A stretch of 5,858 bases of DNA, taken from positions 1-5,858 of the forward strand of contig JAICSD010000293.1 of NCBI GenBank assembly GCA_025937075.1, read 5' to 3'. The stretch comes from Vicinamibacteria bacterium. Its GTDB lineage: Bacteria > Acidobacteriota > Vicinamibacteria > Vicinamibacterales > 2-12-FULL-66-21. The notes below the pieces were generated by a model, which saw only the letters and a list, made by a program, of their open reading frames with translations, was not told the origin of the DNA and made no database searches. Shown here piece after piece: positions 1-5,858 of the stretch (position 1 is the stretch's first letter; each line of letters begins with the position of its first letter). The position numbers and the translations under genes are program-made.

Positions 1-821
1 AAGAGCAACGCGGGCGGACGCCGCGTCTCCATCTTGTGCCGCACGTCCGTCCAGACCTGGTGGAAGTAGGACAGGTCGCTGATGATGTCGCGGTCCGAGC
101 GGCTGGCGGCCGCGGTGCGGATGATGACGCCGCCGGTGAAGCCGTGCTCCTCGCGGAACTGCCGGACGATGCCGCGGAGCCGCGCGCGCTCTTCGCGCGA
201 CTCGATCTTGCGCGAGACGCCGACGTGGTCGACCGTCGGCATGAAGACGAGGAAGCGTCCCGGCATCGTGACGTGCGACGTCAGCCGCGCGCCCTTCGTG
301 CCGAGCGGCTCCTTCACGACCTGGACGAGAATCTCCTGGCCTTCCTTGAGCAGCTCTTCGATGCGGGGCTGAGGCCGATCGCTCCGCGCGTCGGGCCGCG
401 GCGCGGTGGCGGGACCACGGTCGCGGCCGCGCCGTTCGGGGATGGCAACCGCCGCTGTTTGTGCGGCGGCGCCGATGGCGGCCGGCTCCTCTTCCGATGC
501 GGCAGCCGGAGCAGGCGGTTCGGCAACGGCTGCGGCGCCCGCCGAAGGATGGTCGTCCTCGTCGCCGGATTCGAGGCGCTCGAACTCCTCGACGGTGTTG
601 ACGACCTCAGTGACGTAGAGGAAGGCGTCGCGCTCGAGCCCGATGTCGACGAACGAGGACTGCATGCCCGGCAGCACCTTGGACACGCGCCCCTTGTAGA
701 TGTTGCCGACGACCCCGCGCTGATTCTCGCGCTCGATGAAGATCTCGACGACCTGATCGTCCTCGAGAATGGCCACGCGCGTGTCGTAGCCGTTCGAGGA
801 GATGATCATCTCCTTGTTCAT
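1..821 (-). CDS. rng: Ribonuclease E/G family protein (RNase G), partial: C-terminal part lies outside the window
   Basis: Endoribonuclease of the RNase E/G family, which cuts single-stranded AU-rich RNA in 16S rRNA 5' maturation and mRNA decay. The first 273 residues are present. The N-terminus (MNKEMIISSNGYDTRVAILE) and residues 34-75, including RGVVGNIYKGRVSKVLPGMQ and SSFVDIGLERDAFLYV, match the N-terminal RNase H-like strand and first half of the S1 RNA-binding domain. The S1 domain resumes at about 153 with IEELLKEGQEILVQVVKEPL, then GTKGARLTSHVTMPGRFLVF, a family hallmark, and a 5' sensor-type segment with GGVIIRTAA near 230-238. Between these halves lies an Ala/Pro/Glu-rich then Arg-rich insertion (about 84-152). 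The DNase I-like catalytic Asp residues and the zinc link would be beyond the edge. The ATG at 821 is chosen because GGAG lies 8 bases upstream and the conserved N-terminus starts there. The product could be called RNase E or G; the short N-terminus favours the RNase G (CafA) label. Confidence 0.93.
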   Translation of the reverse strand, partial: MNKEMIISSNGYDTRVAILEDDQVVEIFIERENQRGVVGNIYKGRVSKVLPGMQSSFVDIGLERDAFLYVTEVVNTVEEFERLESGDEDDHPSAGAAAVAEPPAPAAASEEEPAAIGAAAQTAAVAIPERRGRDRGPATAPRPDARSDRPQPRIEELLKEGQEILVQVVKEPLGTKGARLTSHVTMPGRFLVFMPTVDHVGVSRKIESREERARLRGIVRQFREEHGFTGGVIIRTAAASRSDRDIISDLSYFHQVWTDVRHKMETRRPPALL

Positions 822-942
822 GGAACAAACTCCGTTGTGCGCGGAGGCGCGCCGTCCGGGAGACGCGCGCGTACGCCGGGGCTGGCGCGAACCATCGTTC
901 CGCCATCCACAACGCGAAGAGCGTCAGCACCAGGAGCGTCAT
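822..942 (-). other. Possible small membrane-protein frame or gene remnant between rodA and rng
   Basis: An ATG at 942, 7 bases after the rodA stop, opens a frame beginning MTLLVLTLFALWMAERWFAP, which looks like one membrane segment followed by a basic tail (ARVSRTARLRAQRS). Counting the 40 codons before the rng start, 34 end in G or C, against 25 and 23 G/C at first and second positions; this is the pattern expected of coding DNA in a GC-rich genome. However, the frame has no stop before rng. It runs on to 607 inside rng in another frame, where it reads as an Arg/His-rich shadow. A GGAG lies only 2 bases before the ATG, closer than usual. I recognise no family. It may be a small protein whose end overlaps rng, a decayed gene, or chance. 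Only the upstream 121 bases are marked. Confidence 0.3.
830..833 (-). promoter_or_regulatory. Ribosome binding site of rng
   Basis: GGAG on the minus strand, 8 bases before the ATG at 821. It is the clearest Shine-Dalgarno match in the window and decides this start over the in-frame Met four codons further in. Having its own strong site suggests rng is translated independently of rodA. Confidence 0.7.
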
Positions 943-949
943 GACTCCG

Positions 950-2056
950 CTAATTCGTGAATCTCCTCATCCGCACGTTCAGGATGAGGCCAAACCCTGC
1001 GAGCGATGCGATCAGGGACGACCCGCCGTAGCTCATGAGCGGCAGCGTAATCCCCTTCACCGGCGCGAGGCCGGCGGACATCGACACGTTGTAGAGCACC
1101 TGAAACGCAAACCCTGAGATGATGCCTCCCACCAGATACGCGCCGAGGCGATCCTTCGCGAGCCGGGCCGCCTCGATCGAACGCAAAATGACGAACAGAT
1201 AGAGGCCCAGCGCGGCGAGCACCCCGATGAATCCCTGCTCCTCCGCGAGGACCGAAAAAATGAAATCGTTGTGCGCCACGGGCAGGAACTTGTACTGCCC
1301 CTGCGTGCCCTGACGGAAGCCCTTCCCCGTCAGCCCGCCGGATCCGACGGTCACGCGCGCCTGAATCGTCTGATAGCCCGCGCCGCGCGGGTCCTGCTCG
1401 GGGTCGAGGAACGTCTCGATGCGCGAGCGCTGATAATCCTTGAGCGCGAACTTCCACGCGATCGGCGCCACGAGCACGCCCGCGAGCGCGAGGACCGCGA
1501 GGAGCTTCAGCCGCAGCCCGGCAAGATACGCCACGCCGATGAAGACCGGGATCAGCGTCACCGCCGTTCCAAGATCCGGCTGCTTGGCGATCAGCAGCAG
1601 CGGCACCGCCGTGAAGATCCCGCCGATCACGAGATCGCTCGTGTTGCGCGCGCCGCGGCGGTTCTCGCCGAAGTACATCGCGAGCACCAGCGCGATCACG
1701 ATGCGGCCGAACTCGGAGGGCTGCAGGTGGAACGGGCCGATCGCGATCCATCGCTGGCCGCCCATCTGCGTGACGCCCTTGATGAGCACGAACAGCAGCA
1801 GCACGACCAGCGCGCCGAACAGGAACAGCGAGTGTTCCCCGAACATCCGGTAATCGATAGTCAGGCAGATGAGCAGGGCGAACAGGCCGATGGCGAGCGC
1901 GTACATCTGCGTGAGGACCTGCGGGCCCGCGTGGCCGCCGGTCGGCAGCGTGACGTAGGTCGTGCTGTAGATCATCGCCACGCCGATGCCCGACAGCAGC
2001 AGCACCGCTCCCAGCAGCAGCCAGTCGACGTGGAAGAACAGCCGGCGTTCGAACAT
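950..2056 (-). CDS. rodA: RodA, SEDS-family peptidoglycan glycosyltransferase
   Basis: Integral membrane glycosyltransferase that polymerises lipid II into glycan strands during cell elongation, working as a pair with PBP2. The 368-residue product is the usual length and is strongly hydrophobic, fitting the ten membrane spans of SEDS proteins. Family landmarks are GGQRWI at 99-104 (Trp103 corresponds to the Trp needed in Bacillus RodA), QPSEFGR at 112-118, KQPDLGTA at 158-165, GKGFRQGTQGQYKFLPVAHN at 244-263 followed by DFIF, and PLMSYGGSS at 339-347. Asp264 in the HNDFIF segment matches the extracellular-loop Asp considered essential for catalysis. KGFRQGTQGQ and FLPVAHNDF favour RodA over the division paralogue FtsW, as does the mrdA neighbour. 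The ATG at 2056 lies 3 bases after the mrdA stop. No strong Shine-Dalgarno is visible, so translation is probably coupled to mrdA. The gene looks intact. Confidence 0.97.
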   Translation of the reverse strand: MFERRLFFHVDWLLLGAVLLLSGIGVAMIYSTTYVTLPTGGHAGPQVLTQMYALAIGLFALLICLTIDYRMFGEHSLFLFGALVVLLLFVLIKGVTQMGGQRWIAIGPFHLQPSEFGRIVIALVLAMYFGENRRGARNTSDLVIGGIFTAVPLLLIAKQPDLGTAVTLIPVFIGVAYLAGLRLKLLAVLALAGVLVAPIAWKFALKDYQRSRIETFLDPEQDPRGAGYQTIQARVTVGSGGLTGKGFRQGTQGQYKFLPVAHNDFIFSVLAEEQGFIGVLAALGLYLFVILRSIEAARLAKDRLGAYLVGGIISGFAFQVLYNVSMSAGLAPVKGITLPLMSYGGSSLIASLAGFGLILNVRMRRFTN

Positions 2057-2059
2057 GGG

Positions 2060-3961
2060 CTACTGGGCTTCGCCGCGCGCGAAGCGGTCGCTGAAATCGA
2101 GCCGCATCTCTTCGCGGCTTGGCGGCGGGGGCAGCGGCTGGCCGTCTTTCTTCGCGAAGTACGTCGCGAGAATGTGATGCGCGATCGATGCGGCGTTCGC
2201 GCTGTGCACGCCGTGCTCGACGAAGACCACGCCGGCAATCTCTGGATTGTCGCGCGGGGCGAAGAACACGAACCATCCATGGTCGCGCAGATCCTTGCCG
2301 CTCTTCGCCGCCGCGAGGCGGCCCTGGTTCGAAATAACCTGTGCCGTCCCCGTCTTGCCGCAGACGTCATGCCCCGGGATTTGCGCCCGTCTGCCGGTTC
2401 CACCCGCATTCACCACCATCCACATGCCGTCGCGGATGGCCTGGAGCTTGTCGGGCGCGACGTCAATCTTCGACTGCGGCGGAGGCGCCGGCACAGGCTT
2501 CCAGCCCGTCCCGTCGTCAGATGCCTTGACGAGGTGCGGCGTCACCCGTGTGCCGCCATTGGCCAGCGTCGCGGTGTAGACCGCCAGGGAAATGGGCGTC
2601 ACCGAGACCTGCCCCTGACCAATGGCAACCGAAATCGTCTCCCCCGCGTACCACTTCTCGTGCATCTTCTCGCGCTTCCATTCCGTCGACGGCACGAGAC
2701 CCGTCAGCTCGTTCGGCAGCTCGATACCCGACTTCACGCCGAGGCCGAGCAGCGTGGCCCACTTGTTGATGCGGTCGACGCCGAGCATGTTACCGACCGT
2801 GTAGAAGTACACGTCGCAGGACTGCTCGATTGCATGTCGGAGATCGACGTAGCCGTGTCCTTCTTTTTTGTGGCAGGCGAACCGGCGTCCGTAGAACGTG
2901 GCACCGCCGGCGCAGAACACCTTGAAGTCTGGTGTGATGACCCCTTCTTCGAGTCCCGCCAGCCCCACCGCCATCTTGAACGTGGATCCCGGTGAGTAGC
3001 GCCCCTGCAGCGCGCGATTCTGCAGCGGATGCAGCTCGTCTGTGTTCAACTCGGCCCACGTCGCGCGATCGATGCCGCCGGCAAACGCGTTCGGATCGTA
3101 GGCCGGACGGCTGGAAAAGCTCAGGACTTCGCCATTTCGCGGATCGAGAACGACAGCGGCACCATTGAGGCCCGCAACAGTAAAGCCGTCCTCGGTCGCC
3201 CGCTGCACGTCCGCGTCGATCGTCAACTGCAGACGGCGTCCCTCTTCCGGATTCTGCTTCCCTTCCGGGAGCTCGCGGATCTCGCGGCCGACGCTGTTCA
3301 CGACGACGGTCTTCGTGCCGTCCTTCCCCATCAGCAGCCGGTTGTACGCCTGCTCGATTCCCGCCTGCCCGACGATGCTGCCCGAGTCGACGCCGTTGAA
3401 ATCCGCGCGCTGCAGCTGCGTCTCGGTGATCTCGCCGACGTAGCCGAAGAGATGCGCCGCCAGGTCGGCCGCCGGATACTTCCGCGACGGCACTTCCTGA
3501 TAGATGATGCCGGGCAATTCCCACTCGCGGGCACGAACGGCGACCACCTGCTCCATCGACGCGTTCTCGATCAGCACGATTGGCCGATAACTGGGCTCGC
3601 GCCGGCGGCGCGCCACGGTCTCGCGCAGCTGCGCTTCCTCGGTGCCGGTCGCGAACGCGAGCGCGTGCAGCGTCTCGTCGATGTTCTTCGTCTGCTCCCG
3701 GACGAGCGCAATGTTGTAGGTGTTCTGGTTCACGACGAGGACCTTGCCGTTCCTGTCGAGCAGCACGCCGCGCGGCGCCGGCAGCGGCAGGCGCCGCAGA
3801 TGGTTGTTCTCCGCCATCTCGCGGAATTTCTCGTGCTGGGCGACCTGGAACACCCAGAAGCCGACGGCAAGGGCCGCAAACCCCGCCGCGATGATGTATT
3901 GCAGCGCGGTGAGTCGAGCGCCCAGGCCTCGCCGATCGTCCGGCATCAAGTTCGTGGACAT
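2060..3961 (-). CDS. mrdA: Penicillin-binding protein 2, elongation-specific peptidoglycan DD-transpeptidase
   Basis: Class B PBP that cross-links peptidoglycan for lateral-wall growth; periplasmic, with an N-terminal membrane anchor, partner of RodA. The 633 residues fit the family. In order: a short cytoplasmic stretch; one membrane helix at about 21-40 (QYIIAAGFAALAVGFWVFQV); the pedestal/dimerisation domain, about 55-245, with APRGVLLDRNGKVLVVN at 62-78 and the IVGQAGIEQAYN segment at 196-207; then the transpeptidase domain. Active-site motifs are S326-T-F-K329 (in YSPGSTFKMA), S381-C-D383 (the SxD form common in PBP2) and K536-T-G-T (in CGKTGTAQV). Cys350, Cys363, His369 and Cys382 could form a metal site near the active site. 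A repeat-like segment encodes GTGWKPVP near 484-491. The C-terminus is Pro-rich. The ATG at 3961 has AAGG only 2 bases and GGGG 10 bases upstream; an in-frame ATG at 3946 has nothing better. Confidence 0.97.
   Translation of the reverse strand: MSTNLMPDDRRGLGARLTALQYIIAAGFAALAVGFWVFQVAQHEKFREMAENNHLRRLPLPAPRGVLLDRNGKVLVVNQNTYNIALVREQTKNIDETLHALAFATGTEEAQLRETVARRRREPSYRPIVLIENASMEQVVAVRAREWELPGIIYQEVPSRKYPAADLAAHLFGYVGEITETQLQRADFNGVDSGSIVGQAGIEQAYNRLLMGKDGTKTVVVNSVGREIRELPEGKQNPEEGRRLQLTIDADVQRATEDGFTVAGLNGAAVVLDPRNGEVLSFSSRPAYDPNAFAGGIDRATWAELNTDELHPLQNRALQGRYSPGSTFKMAVGLAGLEEGVITPDFKVFCAGGATFYGRRFACHKKEGHGYVDLRHAIEQSCDVYFYTVGNMLGVDRINKWATLLGLGVKSGIELPNELTGLVPSTEWKREKMHEKWYAGETISVAIGQGQVSVTPISLAVYTATLANGGTRVTPHLVKASDDGTGWKPVPAPPPQSKIDVAPDKLQAIRDGMWMVVNAGGTGRRAQIPGHDVCGKTGTAQVISNQGRLAAAKSGKDLRDHGWFVFFAPRDNPEIAGVVFVEHGVHSANAASIAHHILATYFAKKDGQPLPPPPSREEMRLDFSDRFARGEAQ
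2490..2511 (-). repeat. Imperfect palindromic repeat-like segment inside mrdA
   Basis: The plus strand holds ACAGGCT, a short TCC-type loop, and AGCCCGT: arms that pair except for one base. The minus strand reads GACGGGCTGGAAGCCTGTGC and encodes GTGWKPVP in PBP2. From memory, near-identical palindromes (GGCTGGAAGCCTGTGCC type) occur as dispersed repeats in some Planctomycetota and Acidobacteriota genomes, with translated traces reading TGWKPVP. That identification is recollection and inference; the palindrome and the peptide are seen directly. It lies in a poorly conserved part of the transpeptidase domain, after the LANGGTRVTPHLV segment, where an insertion could be tolerated. Confidence 0.5.
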
Positions 3962-3967
3962 CGCCTT

Positions 3968-4005
3968 AGAACCCCAGAACCTCAGAACCTAGAACCTCAG
4001 AACCT
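3968..4005 (-). repeat. Short tandem repeat (AGGTTCT type) across the mreD stop and the mrdA leader
   Basis: The plus strand has five copies of AGAACC, starting at 3968, 3976, 3984, 3991 and 3999, with periods of 8, 8, 7 and 8. Read on the minus strand the unit is AGGTTCT with an optional G. The copy nearest mreD supplies its last codons and stop (AGG TTC TGA), and the last copy abuts the AAGG ahead of the mrdA start. The tract fills nearly all of the 35-base spacer. Its function is unknown. The AGG in each unit could act as a weak Shine-Dalgarno, and slippage here would change the leader length. Confidence 0.85.
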
Positions 4006-4515
4006 TCTCTTACTGAACGCCGCCCGTCTCGCGCTTCGACGCGCCAGCATGCCCGGTGCGTTCTCCACAATCCAGAATGCCATGACGCCGATGATCGCGT
4101 TCACCAGCGCCTGCGTGAGCGCCGCCGAATAGTGTGGCGCGAACGCGTGCCCCTGCGTGAGCGCCTGCAGGCCTTCGAACACGATCTCGTGCAGCAGCGT
4201 CGCCGCCGCGAACATGACGAACCGCGGCAGCATGTTCGCGACGATGAACTGCGCGCCGAGGACGCCGACCAGAAACCCGACCAGCGTCTTCGACAGCCCG
4301 CCGATCCCGACGATGCCGCCGGCCAGCGCGTCCTGCGCGAGCCCGCCGGCCATCCCCGCGAACAGCCCGATCACGGGCCCGAACGCGAGGGCGATGTACA
4401 CGACCGCGACGAGGACCAGGTTCACCGCCACCGTTTTTCCTATGAGCAACCCCGAGATCGTCGTTTGCAGCGCGAGCGCCGCCGTCAGCGCCACCAGGAC
4501 GGCCAGCGTTTTCAC
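3997..4515 (-). CDS. mreD: MreD, rod shape-determining membrane protein
   Basis: Small integral membrane protein that joins MreC and the RodA-PBP2 synthase in the elongasome. The 172 residues match the usual 160-180. The sequence is almost wholly hydrophobic, with about five or six membrane segments: about 4-22, 29-45, 48-65, 73-95, 97-115 and 135-150. The segment AGGLAQDALAGGIVGIGG at 56-73, followed by LSKTLVGFLVG, is the recognisable MreD region. The GTG start at 4515 forms a GTGA overlap with the mreC stop and has GAGGG 6 bases upstream, so translation is probably coupled to mreC. The last residues (RRAAFSKRRF) are basic and lead into the tandem repeat that provides the stop codon, so the exact C-terminus may vary among relatives. 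Identification rests on position and topology as much as on sequence, since this family is poorly conserved. Confidence 0.92.
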   Translation of the reverse strand: MKTLAVLVALTAALALQTTISGLLIGKTVAVNLVLVAVVYIALAFGPVIGLFAGMAGGLAQDALAGGIVGIGGLSKTLVGFLVGVLGAQFIVANMLPRFVMFAAATLLHEIVFEGLQALTQGHAFAPHYSAALTQALVNAIIGVMAFWIVENAPGMLARRSARRAAFSKRRF

Positions 4516-5357
4516 ACGCCGCCCTCGTCGCGCGTCGCCGGCCGCGGCGGCACCAGCACGACGAGCACTTCCTCCAGGCTCGAGAAATCCACCGCGGGCC
4601 GCACGGTAATCGCGCGATACAGCCCTGGCCCGCGCTCCGACTTCTCGACCGTGCCGACCGTGAATCCCTTCGGGTAGATGCCGTCGACGCCCGAGGCGAC
4701 GATCGCATCGCCTGCCTTCACGTCGGCGAGATTCGACACGAGATCCATGCGCAGCACCGGCTCGTTGTCGGACCCGAGAACCATGCCGCCAGCGCGGGTG
4801 CGCTCGCTCAGCGCGCCCGCGGCGGCGCTGCGGTCGATCAGGAGCTGCACACGCGCCGCGTGGGCGGCGGGGCTCCCGATGATGCGTCCGACTACGCCGG
4901 CCGGCGCGATCACCGCCATGTCGGCCTGCACGCCGTCCGCGGAGCCGCGATCGATGGTGATCGTGCGCATGCCGGGATTCGGGTTGCCGCCGATGACCTC
5001 GGCCGCCACGGTCGGAAGGCTCGCGCCCGATTTCAGATCCATCAGCGCCTGCAGCTTCTCCGAACGCGCCGCAAGCGCACGCTGCTCCTGCAGCCGGACT
5101 TCGAGATCCGCGACCTGCCGGCGCAGCGACTCGTTCTCCGCGCGCACGCCGCGCAGCGCGAAGTAGTTGTCCCAGACGCCTCGCGTGCCGCTGATCGCGC
5201 CGGATGTCGCGCGTTCGATGCGGGAGAACACTTCGAAGGTCACGAGCGAGAGCACGCGGACGCCCGAACGCGATTGCACCTGGGCCGACACGAGAATGAC
5301 CTGTGCCAGCATGGCCACGCCGAACAGCACGCCGGTGCGACGTCGAACGTCCAGCAT
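4512..5357 (-). CDS. mreC: MreC, rod shape-determining periplasmic scaffold protein
   Basis: Bitopic inner-membrane protein whose periplasmic part binds and activates PBP2 within the elongasome. The 281 residues fit the family. An N-terminal basic stretch (MLDVRRRTG) precedes one membrane helix at about 9-26 (GVLFGVAMLAQVILVSAQ). A coiled coil follows at about 70-108 (ENESLRRQVADLEVRLQEQR), then the MreC beta-barrel domain at about 115-270. Conserved stretches are VIGGNPNPGMRTITIDRGSA at 121-140 with DGVQADMAVI, GVVGRI at 154-159, VQLLIDRSA at 170-178, and ASGVDGIYPKGFTVGTV at 221-237. The short C-terminal tail (PPRPATRDEGGV) resembles the variable tails of the family. The ATG at 5357 gives the expected N-terminus directly before the membrane helix, although only a weak GAG lies 9 bases upstream. 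A 180-base gap separates it from mreB, so mreC-mreD-mrdA-rodA may form a separately controlled block. Confidence 0.96.
   Translation of the reverse strand: MLDVRRRTGVLFGVAMLAQVILVSAQVQSRSGVRVLSLVTFEVFSRIERATSGAISGTRGVWDNYFALRGVRAENESLRRQVADLEVRLQEQRALAARSEKLQALMDLKSGASLPTVAAEVIGGNPNPGMRTITIDRGSADGVQADMAVIAPAGVVGRIIGSPAAHAARVQLLIDRSAAAGALSERTRAGGMVLGSDNEPVLRMDLVSNLADVKAGDAIVASGVDGIYPKGFTVGTVEKSERGPGLYRAITVRPAVDFSSLEEVLVVLVPPRPATRDEGGV
4522..4526 (-). promoter_or_regulatory. Ribosome binding site of mreD inside the end of mreC
   Basis: GAGGG on the minus strand, 6 bases before the GTG at 4515. It supports the GTG start that overlaps the mreC stop codon by four bases. Confidence 0.6.
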
Positions 5358-5369
5358 GTCTTAACGCTC

Positions 5370-5381
5370 GTGGGGCCCCAC
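5370..5381. promoter_or_regulatory. 12-base perfect palindrome just upstream of mreC
   Basis: GTGGGGCCCCAC is self-complementary and ends 12 bases before the mreC ATG. It could be a DNA-binding half-site pair. In RNA a perfect palindrome cannot close without opening its centre, so pairing between two transcripts or a shifted hairpin with the neighbouring GTGGGGGTGGGG would be needed. Chance is also possible in such GC-rich sequence. Confidence 0.3.
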
Positions 5382-5407
5382 CCCCACTCGATGCGGCTCC
5401 GCCCGCT

Positions 5408-5466
5408 CCGCTTCCGCCTTCGCGTGAAGCTCCGGCGGACCCGCCGTAGCCTTGGCGGAGGCTGGG
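5408..5466. repeat. GC-rich imperfect inverted repeat, REP-like
   Basis: The core CGGCGG-AC-CCGCCG at 5433-5446 is a perfect six-base inverted repeat. Outside it, CTTCCGCCTT at 5411-5420 can pair with much of CCTTGGCGGAGGC at 5450-5462 with mismatches, giving a nested hairpin of about 60 bases. A short, GC-rich, non-coding palindromic unit between two genes of one operon is typical of dispersed REP-type elements. One copy is visible here, so its repeat nature is inferred from structure and from my memory of similar GGCGGACCCGCCG units in GC-rich soil bacteria. Confidence 0.45.
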
Positions 5467-5537
5467 CGCTCGCCGCGGCCGCAGGCGCTGCCCGAATGAC
5501 CGAGGGGTGCTGTCAATATCCGCGCGGGCACGACGCC

Positions 5538-5858
<321 letters not shown>

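Larger units (their letters stand above)
5358..5537 (-). other. mreB-mreC intergenic region, no convincing gene
   Basis: Unlike the tight joins downstream, this gap is 180 bases. It holds a repeat-like hairpin at 5408-5466 and a palindrome at 5370-5381 (separate entries). On the minus strand a perfect TTGACA lies at 5516-5511, but no -10-like hexamer appears 16-18 bases later (the bases there are GGGCAG or similar), so a sigma70-type promoter is not supported. No T-run follows a hairpin, so no classical terminator is seen. Confidence 0.7.

Noticed and set aside
607..821. Continuation of the small hydrophobic frame from 942 into rng as a full 111-residue protein
   Set aside because: Within rng its third codon position is rng's second position and the peptide becomes an Arg/His-rich shadow, so only the stretch before rng shows coding-like composition.
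36..944. A 302-codon plus-strand open frame opposite rng
   Set aside because: Asp/Arg/Ala-rich shadow of the rng frame with no domain signal; rng motifs on the other strand are unambiguous.
939..2276. A 445-codon minus-strand frame overlapping rodA and the end of mrdA
   Set aside because: Arg/Ala-rich out-of-frame reading of rodA; the true frame gives an intact SEDS protein with all landmarks.
1271..2995. A 574-codon plus-strand open frame opposite rodA and mrdA
   Set aside because: The translation is Arg/His/Glu/Gln-rich low-complexity sequence with no recognisable domain, and the minus strand carries two clearly conserved genes over the same bases. It is an antisense shadow of GC-rich codon use.
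3029..4132. A 367-codon plus-strand open frame opposite mrdA and part of mreD
   Set aside because: Same shadow composition; it crosses the real mreD-mrdA boundary and its repeat tract, translating the repeat as NLEPQNL. No family resemblance.
5511..5516. Perfect TTGACA on the minus strand as a -35 box for an mreC promoter
   Set aside because: No acceptable -10 hexamer lies 16-18 bases downstream; the sequence there is GC-rich. A single hexamer match is weak evidence.
5361..5531. A 56-codon minus-strand frame from GTG at 5531 to a TAA just before mreC
   Set aside because: It is open mainly because it reads through the repeat-like GC hairpin; the peptide is Ala/Glu/Pro-rich, has no ribosome site and resembles no family I know.

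Overview
The window is a GC-rich bacterial chromosomal segment. Every convincing gene is on the minus strand, so transcription runs from high to low coordinates. The order is mreB (3' end only), mreC, mreD, a class B penicillin-binding protein 2 (mrdA), rodA, and rng/cafA (5' part only). This is a rod-shape (elongasome) cluster followed by a ribonuclease E/G family gene. The set points to a rod-shaped Gram-negative bacterium. GC-rich codon use, a repeat-rich intergenic style and the mre-mrdA-rodA-rng order suggest an Acidobacteriota-like organism, but that placement is inference and no marker gene here proves it.

Layout by region. At 5538-5858 is the C-terminal third of MreB, with its upstream part outside the window. 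At 5358-5537 is a 180-base gap without a convincing gene; it holds a GC-rich imperfect inverted repeat and a 12-base perfect palindrome just ahead of mreC. At 4512-5357 is mreC, whose stop overlaps the GTG start of mreD (3997-4515) by four bases. A run of five AGGTTCT-like units covers the mreD stop and most of the 35-base spacer to mrdA (2060-3961). Three bases separate mrdA from rodA (950-2056). The 128 bases between rodA and rng hold a short hydrophobic reading frame with coding-like base composition but no proper end of its own. rng begins at 821 and runs off the left edge.

How the genes work together, from family knowledge: MreB filaments lie under the inner membrane and, with MreC and MreD, position the RodA glycosyltransferase and PBP2 transpeptidase that build lateral-wall peptidoglycan. 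RNase G is not an elongasome part, but it also lies close to mreBCD in Escherichia coli (mreBCD-yhdE-rng), so the linkage is an old one.

I do not see an undescribed multi-gene system. The points most worth a second look are small-scale: a palindromic repeat apparently built into the PBP2 coding sequence, the repeat tract at the mreD/mrdA junction, the repeat-like structure before mreC, the orphan hydrophobic frame before rng, and a long Ala/Pro-rich insertion in the S1 region of RNase G. The long plus-strand open frames are antisense shadows caused by high GC.
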